Of a stretch of DNA of 48,098 nt, positions 1 to 7,569 are shown one piece after another. The position numbers were made by a program, and so were the translations under genes. Positions within the stretch are counted from its first letter, which is position 1. Each line of letters starts with the position of its first letter. This DNA is from CAYQJC01 sp964417825 (GTDB lineage: Bacteria > Patescibacteriota > Minisyncoccia > Minisyncoccales > CG1-02-41-26). The notes below the pieces were generated by a model. That model searched no databases. It saw only the letters and a program-made list of their open reading frames with translations, and was not told the origin of the DNA. Where the stretch lies: the NCBI GenBank assembly GCA_964417825.1, contig CAYQJC010000001.1:1-48098 (forward strand), read 5' to 3'.

Positions 1-1839
1 TTACTGAATTTGGTCGTAGGCAGCTAAGAATATCTGATAAACCCTAACTGCCGAGCCGGGGGTTTGGATTTCTAATCTCCAATCATCGGCGTCGGTAGGA
101 ATGGTAACCGCTGAGGTAATATAAACTTCTCCTTTATCTAAGCTTGTGCTGGCGGTGGCAGGAACGGTGAAAGTAGCGGTGGTAGCGCTCTCGGTTTCAT
201 TGTAAACTCGCCAGCTACTGGAAGCTGTGGTGGTGGCATCAGCGTATCTGATGATAAATTTATGAACTCTAACTGTGCCGGTAGTGGTAGCAGAAAAAGG
301 ATAATCTTCAATTGTCCGGGAAATCTGAACATAGGAAGTGGTGGCGGTTTGAGCGGGTAAATCAAAACCCAAAATTGGAATCATTTCTCTCAAAATCTGT
401 TTTCCTGATTCAGCGATTGCGTAATTGTTGGTGCCAAAAAGAACTTTCCCATCATCGGTAACCTGAAAGATATTATTTGAACCATCAGTAATCCGGAAAT
501 CACCAGAGCCGTTTAAGGCAAAAATCAAATCATAGTCTCCCTGGGTGATGGTGGTTGTTTCAGTTAAGGTGCCGCCTAACTTGAGAGTCAGGGTGCTAGT
601 TCCACTCTCGGTGAGTCCAGAGGTTGCGTCAATTAAATTAGCAATGTCTGTCCAACTAGGAGCTGAAGTTCCACCGCCTGAAATTAAAATCTGATTGACA
701 TTTCCGGCTGCTGTTGCCCCAATAGCACTTGTGTTGTTTCCATACAATACTCCATATTGAGTCAAACTTGTTGCTCCAGTACCACCTCGCGATACATCTA
801 AGGTTTGAACGCCAGTTATAAATTGTCCGTTTGAATCCCAAACAGCTACATAGTTTGCTGTATTTGTAAAGGCGCTCCAAGTACCTCCATTAACTTTGAC
901 CATCCCAGTCCAACTGGAAGAATCCTGGCCGGTACCACCGTAGGTCGTACCTAAAGTTCCCCAAGTTGGTGCGCCAGTGCCACCAGATAACAAAGCTTGA
1001 CCAGTAGTACCTTGAGCCGTAAAACCATAAGTTGAACCAGTCCCATAAGCTACAGCTCCCGCTGTAGGAGTAGTTGAAGTGCCTGTACCACCTCGGCTAA
1101 CCGATAGTTGAGCCTCAGCAGTTAACGTATTCGCATCAGACCAATAAGCAACATAACCTGCGGTACCTGTTCCTAAAGCAATTGTTCCGGTTGCATCTGG
1201 AAGAGTATAGGTGTGAGGAGCAGTTAAATCGGCAATTGTTAACTTACCTCTCCCTTGAGCATCATAAAACCAAAGAGAGGTTCCAGCGGTTCCAGTCTCA
1301 GTGAAACAATCTCCACTAGGACAATCGCCAACAGCAGTGATATCTCCCGCTCCAGTCACTCCACTTACCTCTTTCCACATAAGCTGGTCTCCTGCTTGCC
1401 AGGTCAAAACATAATCGGTTTGGGGGGGATAATTTCCGTGTTGGGGAAGTGTATATATCTTAGGGGTAGAAGTACCGTAACTGGCCGGCGCTTTAAATCC
1501 AACGTAAGTGTCGCTTCCGCTAAACTCTAACTGGCCAGTCGCTAAAGTGGTGGTGGCTAATTTTGTTTTTCCTACCACCTCAAAACTATAACCAGAACTT
1601 GGGTTTTGAGTACTGGTTCCTCCAATAATTGCTCCTGCGGTGGCTCTTAAAATACCAGTTACCCTCTGAATTTCTTCGGTTACCACCTCTCCGGTGTCAA
1701 TGTTGTAGTAGATATTGGCAGCCATCAAAATTCCAGCAGCAATTGCTATGGCACAACTAATAAACAGGAAAGAAACAGCCCTTGTTCCTTTAACAAGTTT
1801 CAATCTAGGTTTGAAGAGAATTTTCAACAGATTTTTCAT
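1..1839 (-). CDS. Membrane-anchored tail-fibre-like surface protein
   Basis: A 612-residue protein with a short basic N-terminus and one hydrophobic segment at about residues 22-42, which would anchor it and leave the rest outside the cell. The remainder is rich in Gly, Thr and Ser and carries VSRGGTG-type repeats (three clear copies) like those of phage tail fibres and other trimeric beta-structured fibres. The last ~130 residues (from about 485) closely resemble the C-terminus of the protein at 1946-3991: both have a PAQTA-TSYV motif and end in a similar R-V/I-F/Y-IF motif, so the two are paralogous there. It lies 106 bases downstream of that gene on the same strand and may be cotranscribed. 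No enzymatic motif is visible. A surface or adhesion role is inference. Confidence 0.75.
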   Translation of the reverse strand: MKNLLKILFKPRLKLVKGTRAVSFLFISCAIAIAAGILMAANIYYNIDTGEVVTEEIQRVTGILRATAGAIIGGTSTQNPSSGYSFEVVGKTKLATTTLATGQLEFSGSDTYVGFKAPASYGTSTPKIYTLPQHGNYPPQTDYVLTWQAGDQLMWKEVSGVTGAGDITAVGDCPSGDCFTETGTAGTSLWFYDAQGRGKLTIADLTAPHTYTLPDATGTIALGTGTAGYVAYWSDANTLTAEAQLSVSRGGTGTSTTPTAGAVAYGTGSTYGFTAQGTTGQALLSGGTGAPTWGTLGTTYGGTGQDSSSWTGMVKVNGGTWSAFTNTANYVAVWDSNGQFITGVQTLDVSRGGTGATSLTQYGVLYGNNTSAIGATAAGNVNQILISGGGTSAPSWTDIANLIDATSGLTESGTSTLTLKLGGTLTETTTITQGDYDLIFALNGSGDFRITDGSNNIFQVTDDGKVLFGTNNYAIAESGKQILREMIPILGFDLPAQTATTSYVQISRTIEDYPFSATTTGTVRVHKFIIRYADATTTASSSWRVYNETESATTATFTVPATASTSLDKGEVYITSAVTIPTDADDWRLEIQTPGSAVRVYQIFLAAYDQIQ

Positions 1840-1945
1840 TGTGAAACTTAACAGTTAACTGGTTTTGCCCTTTTGCTTCTGGGCAAGAGGCGACCTTTTT
1901 TGGAGATAGGACTTTCCATCCTATTTCCTTGAATTACTTTTTTAG

Positions 1946-3991
1946 TTAATTGATTTTGTCAAATACTAAAAGGAAAATATTAAAAATTCTAATTGTTTTT
2001 CCTGAAGGAACTTTCACTTCTACCTGCCAGTCATTTTCAGGGATAGTAATTAAATCGGTAATATAAGGTTTGCCTTCTTCAAAAGTAGCCATATTTCCTC
2101 CTGGTAAAGTAGTGGTGGAATAAACTGTGGTGTGAGCTTGATTAATAATTCGCCAATCGGAATGGGAGGAAGTAGCAATGTCATCAGCATATTTAACTGC
2201 CAACCGATAAACTCTGGTGGTGCCTTCCATAGCAGTGGGCAAAGAAATATCAGAAGTGCTGGCGAAATATTTAGAAACTCTAACATAAGAAGTAGAAGCA
2301 GTTTGAGCCGGATAATCGTATCGGAAAATTGGAATAGCGGTTCTTAAAATTTCCTCACCGCTTTCTCTAATTGGATTGCCTTGGGCAGTATAGAAAACAC
2401 TACCGGTAGCAGCTTGAATTCTTCCAGAAGTGGCATCAAAAAGAACTGTTCCTTCAGAAGTAACTGAAATTTCAAAATAATTATCATCATCGTATTTTAA
2501 AACTAATTGAGGTAAGGTAGTGGTGGCAAAAACAGCATCACCAGAAAGAGTTAAAGTAGCCAGGGTTGAGGTAGTGCCAATTCCAATAGCGGTGCCGGTA
2601 TTGTAAAGGAAAGAATTAGCCACCCAATCTGTTCCATTATGTCTTAAAGTTTGGCCACTTATCCCCACGGGCAAAGTACCTGTTGGCGCAGGTTGCCAGG
2701 TTCCTATCCCTGAAGCATCGGAGGTTAAAATATATCCTGAGCTAGCCCCGGTAGTAAGTTGGAAACTGGTCATTTTAACTTTTCCCGCCACTTCAATTGT
2801 TGAACCAGACTGAGAAATTATTGAATTTCCTAAAGTAGTATTTGCTGTCCAGATAGGCAAATAATTAGCTGAACCAGAACCACTAATCCCACCTCCTCCA
2901 ACAAATATCGGGGTAGCGGCGGTAGTTAATTCGCTTAAACATTTCCCGCCTCTGAGGTCAGTGCAGATATCGCCGGTGGCTTGAATTCTCCCTTCCACAT
3001 GGAGAGCATATTTTGGCTCTTTAATTCCCACCCCAACTTTCCCTTCAGAATCAATGGTTAAAGCCACTTCAGAATAAAAATCTTCAATAGAAGAAACCCC
3101 AATTTCTCTATCAGAAATGAATTTAGCCAATCGGTTTGGCCTGCCAATTTCAGGAGCAAAAACTTCCCCCGCTAATCCAATACAATTGCCGGTGGTCAAA
3201 CAAATGGTCCCAGATTGATTTGGAAAAATATAGGTTCGGTCAGCGGTGAGGTCAGCAGAAAGGAGAGTAGCTTTAAACTCCCCTTCCCTTTTGAGAAAAG
3301 TTAAGGAGGGAGCGGTAATTTCTTCTTTAACATTTAAAGGAGCGTTAATATCGGTTTCCGCATTAATGGTTAAATAAGGTTCTAAGTGAGGAAAAAGAAA
3401 AACTTCCCCAACCTCTTGCTCTTCTTCAACAGGAATTGGAGGTGCTTGAACAAGATTTTTGGTCCAGTTCAAAGAAGCTAAAAGTGAAGAATAAAGAGTT
3501 TCAATTTGACCACTCCGAAAAAGAAGAATTCCTGCAAAAAACAAAATAGAAATAACAATTATCAAGCTAAAGAGTAATTTTTTGTTAACTGGGAAATAAA
3601 ATTTAGCTGGTTTCTCTACTTGGAGAGGAGGTTTGGCTGCGAGAGGAAACCCTCTTTCAATTTTGGGTATTTCTATTTTTTTGGGTATTTCTATTTTGGA
3701 AGGAATCTCAATTAAACTTTTTCTCTCCTCCTCCCTTTTTATTTCCTGAATGCTTTTTCCAGCTTTTATTTTTTTGTCAATTTCAACTAAAAGTTCTATT
3801 ACATATTCTGGATAAGCCCCATTAGGAGCTCCCCCATTAAAAGACTTTCTTTTGGCATGAGGCAAAAGTCCAATTTTTGTCAAATAGCGGAGTCGCTCCC
3901 GGGGATTCCCTTTTCCAAAATCAACTCCCAGTTTTTTCGCTCGAAAAATAACCTCATCAATGCTTATTAAATTTTCGTTGTTTTGGGGCAT
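1946..3991 (-). CDS. MerR-like HTH domain fused through a membrane segment to a tail-fibre-like surface domain
   Basis: A 681-residue protein with three parts. Residues ~8-75 resemble a MerR-type winged-helix domain (ISIDEVIFRAKKLGV, then RERLRYLTKIGLLP). A basic linker leads to one membrane helix at ~134-154. The rest is a fibre-like region with TLPQ/TYIFPNQSGTI-type beta motifs and a C-terminal ~135-residue domain shared with the neighbour at 1-1839. The topology implied is DNA-binding domain inside and fibre domain outside, which is unusual. It could be a one-component transmembrane regulator or a DNA-surface tether; the HTH-like domain might also have been repurposed for protein binding. 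The start at 3991 begins the HTH domain directly; I see no Shine-Dalgarno sequence. Confidence 0.75.
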   Translation of the reverse strand: MPQNNENLISIDEVIFRAKKLGVDFGKGNPRERLRYLTKIGLLPHAKRKSFNGGAPNGAYPEYVIELLVEIDKKIKAGKSIQEIKREEERKSLIEIPSKIEIPKKIEIPKIERGFPLAAKPPLQVEKPAKFYFPVNKKLLFSLIIVISILFFAGILLFRSGQIETLYSSLLASLNWTKNLVQAPPIPVEEEQEVGEVFLFPHLEPYLTINAETDINAPLNVKEEITAPSLTFLKREGEFKATLLSADLTADRTYIFPNQSGTICLTTGNCIGLAGEVFAPEIGRPNRLAKFISDREIGVSSIEDFYSEVALTIDSEGKVGVGIKEPKYALHVEGRIQATGDICTDLRGGKCLSELTTAATPIFVGGGGISGSGSANYLPIWTANTTLGNSIISQSGSTIEVAGKVKMTSFQLTTGASSGYILTSDASGIGTWQPAPTGTLPVGISGQTLRHNGTDWVANSFLYNTGTAIGIGTTSTLATLTLSGDAVFATTTLPQLVLKYDDDNYFEISVTSEGTVLFDATSGRIQAATGSVFYTAQGNPIRESGEEILRTAIPIFRYDYPAQTASTSYVRVSKYFASTSDISLPTAMEGTTRVYRLAVKYADDIATSSHSDWRIINQAHTTVYSTTTLPGGNMATFEEGKPYITDLITIPENDWQVEVKVPSGKTIRIFNIFLLVFDKIN

Positions 3992-4007
3992 AAGGGGATA
4001 TTGCGTC

Positions 4008-4036
4008 TTGACAAATCTTTTTTGATAATATATATT
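4008..4036 (+). promoter_or_regulatory. Strong sigma-70-type promoter for the structured RNA
   Basis: TTGACA (4008-4013) and TATATT (4031-4036) are separated by exactly 17 bases, close to the sigma-70 consensus. The predicted start of transcription near 4042 falls at the 5' edge of the closing stem of the RNA at 4041-4150. Confidence 0.7.
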
Positions 4037-4040
4037 TAAA

Positions 4041-4150
4041 GGCAGAAGGCCCGGACAACTGAAACCCCTAAATTCTAAGGGCTCAGTTGGTAAAAGAAAA
4101 ATCGGCTATAAATTTTCCACCTTGGCCATTTTTCCCGGGCCTTCTTTTTT
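4041..4150 (+). ncRNA. Orphan structured RNA with intrinsic terminator, family unknown
   Basis: A perfect 11-bp closing stem pairs 4044-4054 (AGAAGGCCCGG) with 4135-4145 (CCGGGCCTTCT) and is followed by a T-run. Inside are two further helices: CAACTGA 4056-4062 with TCAGTTG 4083-4089, extended by CCCT/AGGG; and AAAAAT 4097-4102 plus GGC with GCC plus ATTTTT ending at 4133. The fold is a three-way junction. A near-consensus promoter lies directly upstream and no ORF follows within the transcript, so this is a free-standing RNA of about 105 nt. It lacks the hallmarks I would expect of SRP RNA, tmRNA or RNase P RNA and is short for 6S RNA. I do not recognise the family. Confidence 0.6.
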
Positions 4151-4838
4151 ATTATTTTATTATTTTATTTTCGGGTTGATAAGAACAGCTGTCAAGAGTT
4201 CGCGGAAAAATTTTTCCTGTCACGGGAAATTTTGTGATTACTTTATTATCTAATATCAAAAAACCTTGTCAAGACCTTTGGCTGTGGAAAACTTCCCGCA
4301 AAATATTACTACTCCTTTTTTCCTTATTCCATTAAAAAAACTTTCCCAAATTTTTTGCCCCAGAAAGCCCAAAGGGAAAAGCAAAAAGAAAGAATATTAA
4401 TTCCAAAAAGCACTAAGTTAGGAGCACTAAGTTGGATCTTGGGGTGGCAAGGTCTAAAATCGAGAAAATAGAATAACTTTTCCCTCCTAAAAATTTCTGA
4501 AGTAACGAGAGTTTCTTTTAAGAAAATCCAGCGACTTAAATCTCAAAAACTTCATCAGCCAAAAAAGAAAATCTGAGAATAAGAGGGTGATATCAATTTG
4601 TTTTTCTTTAACATTTCATCTTTTTGGTAATCTTTTTTTTAAAATGTTTTTAAGATTCCCAAAAGGCACCCTAGCTAACCTTTTCTCCCTCTTTTTTGGA
4701 CAAATAGATGAGGATTCAATTGAATTATTTTCGCTGAAGCAGGAAAAAACAAATTTTAAACATAGGGGAGATTTTATCTAAATTTCTCCTCTCTTTTTAT
4801 TTCCTGCCACGGGAAATTGAGAAATTTAAGGTAATAGT
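4151..4838. other. Non-coding stretch of about 690 bases
   Basis: I see no convincing gene here; the one open frame at 4587-4781 looks like chance. It holds a perfect 14-bp palindrome GGAAAAATTTTTCC (4204-4217), a motif CCTGYCACGGGAAATT present near 4217 and again near 4803, and a tandem GCACTAAGTT pair near 4414-4434. These could be protein-binding sites or remnants of insertion. Confidence 0.4.
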
Positions 4839-4865
4839 TTGAAAATTGAACCAATGTGTTATAAT
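4839..4865 (+). promoter_or_regulatory. Promoter placing the transcript start at the transposase-like start codon
   Basis: TTGAAA (4839-4844) and TATAAT (4860-4865) are spaced by 15 bases, slightly short. Only 7 bases separate the -10 box from the ATG at 4873, so the mRNA would be leaderless. Confidence 0.45.
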
Positions 4866-4872
4866 TATCTTA

Positions 4873-5598
4873 ATGAATTTCCTTCAACTAAAATCTAATT
4901 TATCGGAACTGTTATCCGAGGGGGTAAAATGCCCAAAATGTGGTCTTGGTGAGTTTTGGAAAACCAGAGATGGAAGATTAAAATGTAAAAACTGTCGCTA
5001 TCTCTTTACTCCGCGGATAAACTTCTTCAATGTTCCTAAGGAAATGTTGGAAGAGGTTATTTTTGAGTTTCTCTTAGAACATCCAATCAAAATTATTTTG
5101 GAAAGAATTAATATCTCAAAGTACAAACTTTTGAAGATATTGACCATTTTAAGAAGGTTAATGAGTAACAAAGAGCCTCAACAAGATCAACCGCTTTTGA
5201 TTAAACAACCAATAATTGGGATTTTTCGCAAAAACGATGAATTTTTTGCTGAAGTTGTTCAAGATATTGAAATTAAAAAATTAAAATCTTTTATTAAAAA
5301 ACAATCACCTCTACCTGAGGGCTTGGAAAAATATGAAGCAATTGTCTTCAAAAATCACCTTCACCGACTTTCTCCAAAACGATATCAAATTGATAGTTTA
5401 GAACGATTTTGGGGATATCTTAAAAGAAAACTTTCCGCTAAGGGTGGAGTTAGAAAACAAAAATTGCCTTTTTATCTTGGAGAATATAGTTGGAGATATA
5501 ATCACCGTAAATTAACCTTAAAAGAACAAAAAAGAATCTTGTTAACTCTTGTTTTTGAATATCAGAAGTTTCCTTTGAAAAAACGTCCACCCTCTTAA
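4873..5598 (+). CDS. ISXO2-like (IS1595-type) transposase relative, probably catalytically dead
   Basis: About 241 residues. It begins with a zinc ribbon (CPKCG followed by CKNCR) and ends with the ISXO2/IS1595 signature region (FWGYLKRKL, then YLGEYSWRYNHR). The middle is short: the usual first catalytic Asp (a V/I-DE-T type motif) and the second Asp are not visible; only the Glu of the ERFWGYLKR motif remains. I saw no terminal inverted repeats around it. This fits a domesticated or decaying protein rather than a live IS. I chose ATG 4873 over the upstream start at 4846 because the promoter -10 box lies between them and family homology begins near the zinc ribbon. It lies just upstream of the F1-like operon on the same strand. 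Confidence 0.6.
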   Translation: MNFLQLKSNLSELLSEGVKCPKCGLGEFWKTRDGRLKCKNCRYLFTPRINFFNVPKEMLEEVIFEFLLEHPIKIILERINISKYKLLKILTILRRLMSNKEPQQDQPLLIKQPIIGIFRKNDEFFAEVVQDIEIKKLKSFIKKQSPLPEGLEKYEAIVFKNHLHRLSPKRYQIDSLERFWGYLKRKLSAKGGVRKQKLPFYLGEYSWRYNHRKLTLKEQKRILLTLVFEYQKFPLKKRPPS

Positions 5599-5621
5599 CT
5601 TTAACTTTCTTTAGAATAATT

Positions 5622-5627
5622 TATAAT
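5622..5627 (+). promoter_or_regulatory. -10 box ahead of the F1-like ATPase operon
   Basis: A perfect TATAAT lies 6 bases before the ATG at 5634, again implying a leaderless or nearly leaderless transcript. No clear -35 box is visible at the right distance (TTAACT-like sequences are spaced 15 and 21 bases away). Confidence 0.4.
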
Positions 5628-5633
5628 GAATTA

Positions 5634-6413
5634 ATGAGGTTGATGAGGAAATTTACATTTTTGCAAATTTTTATTTTACTGGTTTCAACCGGAGTGGTTT
5701 TTATTTTTTCGGTGGGAGCTGAAGGATTAGCTCAAAAATTACCCTTAATTGCCAGAAATTTGGAGGTTATTGACCAAGAGGCAGAAGTTGGAGATATTGT
5801 TTCCCAAACAAAAGAGGGAATATTTCGTTCTCAGATTCCTTACGATAAAAATATTATTGGAGTAGTAGGAGAAACCCCAATAATAGTTTTTGGTAAACCA
5901 ACTACTAAGAGTTTGCCAATAATTTCTTTTGGTGAAACTTTAACCAAAGTAAGCAATATTAACGGGCCAATAAAAAAAGGAGATTTTATTACCTCTTCCA
6001 ATAAGCCAGGGGTTGGCCAAAAAGCTACCCAAGAAGGGTTTGTTTTGGGAAGAGCCCTGGAAGATTTTAACCAGAAAGAAGGAAAGATATTAGTTTTTGT
6101 TCAACCTCAAGAGTTTATTTTGCCAAAAAAAACTGGATTAAGCACAATGATGGAAAAGCTTTTCACCGAGTTAAAAACGCCTCAAAATGTGCCGGAAGTC
6201 CTTCGTTATCTTTTTGCTCTCTTGTTGGGAGGAGGAAGTTTTATTATTGGTTTTTTTGCCTTTGTTAAAGCCCTGAGGGAAGGAATAAGAGCAATTGGCC
6301 GAAACCCTTTGAGCAAAAGAAGTATCCGAACCGCCATGATATTAAACCTAATTGGAATTTTGATTTTAACCGTAGCTGGACTTGGTCTCGCTTTATTTGT
6401 TATACTTTATTAA
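5634..6413 (+). CDS. Secreted domain fused to an ATP-synthase subunit-c-like hairpin without the ion-binding carboxylate
   Basis: 259 residues. Residues ~6-28 are a signal peptide or anchor. Residues ~30-165 form an extracytoplasmic domain (VGDIVSQTKEG, NGPIKKGDFITSS) of a kind also seen in surface fibre proteins. Residues ~189-211 and 233-258 are two membrane helices joined by a basic loop with G222-R223-N224-P225, matching the A-R-Q-P loop of subunit c, and the second helix ends VAGLGLALFVIL like the AVGLGLYVMF of E. coli c. Aligning GLGL puts Gly241 at the place of Asp61, and neither helix contains any Asp or Glu. It occupies the usual c position before b and delta. I infer a c-ring-like rotor that cannot carry protons and has an outward domain. 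The c homology is by motif and position, not by database search. Confidence 0.65.
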   Translation: MRLMRKFTFLQIFILLVSTGVVFIFSVGAEGLAQKLPLIARNLEVIDQEAEVGDIVSQTKEGIFRSQIPYDKNIIGVVGETPIIVFGKPTTKSLPIISFGETLTKVSNINGPIKKGDFITSSNKPGVGQKATQEGFVLGRALEDFNQKEGKILVFVQPQEFILPKKTGLSTMMEKLFTELKTPQNVPEVLRYLFALLLGGGSFIIGFFAFVKALREGIRAIGRNPLSKRSIRTAMILNLIGILILTVAGLGLALFVILY

Positions 6414-6428
6414 TATAATAAACAAATT

Positions 6429-7196
6429 ATGATTTTCAATTTGAATGGGCAAAATATATTTCTGATTATCTTCCTGATTCTAATTGCTTCAGCTATTGTG
6501 ATGGTGATAGATATTTTGCGAATTCTTAAGAAAGAAAGAAAGAAACTTTTCCTTTCTAAAGATTTTGCTAAAAACGAACTTTTTTTAAGAATTTCTGAAG
6601 ATTTCAAAAAGCAGTTAGAAGAATCGATTGCCAGGGAAATTCAAAAAAATATTGAAGAATTCAAAGACAAACTCCAAAAAACCTCAGAGGAAATTGTCAG
6701 AAATTACAGAAACTGGTTTGAAGGAGGAGATCAGAAAATCCAAAAAATTATTAGTCAATTTTCTCAACAACTTTCCCAAGAAATGGAAAAAATTAAAGAG
6801 GAGATGGCTCAATTGACAAAATTTAGTTTAAAAAATCAAACTTATCTTTCGGAAATAGCCAGCGAAAAAATCTCAGAATTAAATCAAGCTCTCAAGGGGG
6901 AACTTTCTAAAATTCAGCAAAGTAGTTTAAAGATTTCGGAAGAATTATCTAAAGAGCTAAGCCAAAAATTTGAGAAGATTTATCAATCAGCCAGGGAAAC
7001 CTTAAATAAAAAGGTGATGGAAGTAGAAAAAAAGATTGAAAACTATAAAAAAGAGAGATTTAAAGAGATGGACCAAAAAATTTATCAAATGCTTGAAAAA
7101 GTCGCCAAAAAAACCATCGGTAAGGCAATTGATTTATCAACCCATGAGAAATTAGTAATGGAGGCCTTAGAGAAAGCGAAAAGAGAAATCTTTTGA
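6429..7196 (+). CDS. atpF: ATP synthase subunit b-like peripheral stalk protein, elongated
   Basis: 255 residues: one N-terminal membrane helix at ~9-29 followed by about 200 residues of charged heptad-type coiled coil, ending with VAKKTIGKAIDLSTHEKLV, which matches the conserved tail of subunit b (usually I-G-R-x-I/L-D near the C-terminus). Bacterial b is about 155-170 residues, so this stalk is some 90 residues longer. The position, between the c-like gene and delta, fits atpF. A TATAAT at 6414-6419 lies just upstream, so an internal promoter is possible. Its job would be to hold alpha/beta static against the rotor. Confidence 0.7.
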   Translation: MIFNLNGQNIFLIIFLILIASAIVMVIDILRILKKERKKLFLSKDFAKNELFLRISEDFKKQLEESIAREIQKNIEEFKDKLQKTSEEIVRNYRNWFEGGDQKIQKIISQFSQQLSQEMEKIKEEMAQLTKFSLKNQTYLSEIASEKISELNQALKGELSKIQQSSLKISEELSKELSQKFEKIYQSARETLNKKVMEVEKKIENYKKERFKEMDQKIYQMLEKVAKKTIGKAIDLSTHEKLVMEALEKAKREIF

Positions 7197-7203
7197 GCAA
7201 GCT

Positions 7204-7560
7204 ATGGAAAAATCATTTGCCGAATTAATCAAAAATATTAAAACAACCGAAGAGTTGAGCTTGGTTTTAGATGAAATTACCAAAAAAAGATTAAAAGGGA
7301 AAAAGATACCTTCTGATTTGGAAAAAAAACTGCGAGCTTTGCCCAAGCTAAGATTAGAAATCGCTTTCTCCCCTCCTGAGAGCTTTATTAAAAGGGTTAG
7401 CCAATGGTTAGAAAAAGAACTCGGCCAAAAAATTATTTTAGATGTAGTGGTAAACCCCAAAATCATAGGGGGAGCAGTAATAGAATTTCAGGGAAAGTGG
7501 CGAGATTTTTCGTTAGCTAAAGAAATTCACCACCTTTTAAGTGATTACCCTGCAGAATAG
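7204..7560 (+). CDS. atpH: ATP synthase delta subunit-like, N-terminal domain missing
   Basis: 118 residues, against about 175-180 for a normal delta/OSCP. The C-terminal half (ILDVVVNPKIIGGAVIEFQ followed by DFSLAKEI) matches the delta C-terminal domain, where x-D-P-x-L-I-G-G precedes a D-x-S motif. The six-helix N-terminal bundle that normally grips the N-termini of the alpha subunits is reduced or absent. The gene sits 7 bases after the b-like gene and 9 bases before alpha, as in standard atp operons. It probably links b to the F1 head in a reduced way. Confidence 0.65.
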   Translation: MEKSFAELIKNIKTTEELSLVLDEITKKRLKGKKIPSDLEKKLRALPKLRLEIAFSPPESFIKRVSQWLEKELGQKIILDVVVNPKIIGGAVIEFQGKWRDFSLAKEIHHLLSDYPAE

Positions 7561-7569
7561 ACAAAACCT

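Noticed and set aside
1255..1530. Plus-strand and alternate-frame ORFs over the repetitive fibre genes
   Set aside because: Shadows caused by Gly/Thr/Ser-rich repeats that have few stops in other frames.
1840..1945. c-di-GMP riboswitch in the gap between the two fibre genes
   Set aside because: An AAAAGGGCAAAACC stretch recalls the motif, but the order of conserved elements and the second helix do not match; only small hairpins remain.
4041..4150. 6S RNA or SRP RNA
   Set aside because: Too short for 6S, and it lacks the GGAA-loop and AGCAG elements of bacterial SRP RNA.
4587..4781. 64-residue plus-strand frame
   Set aside because: Low-complexity Phe/Leu-rich translation, no family resemblance and no promoter; likely chance in AT-rich DNA.
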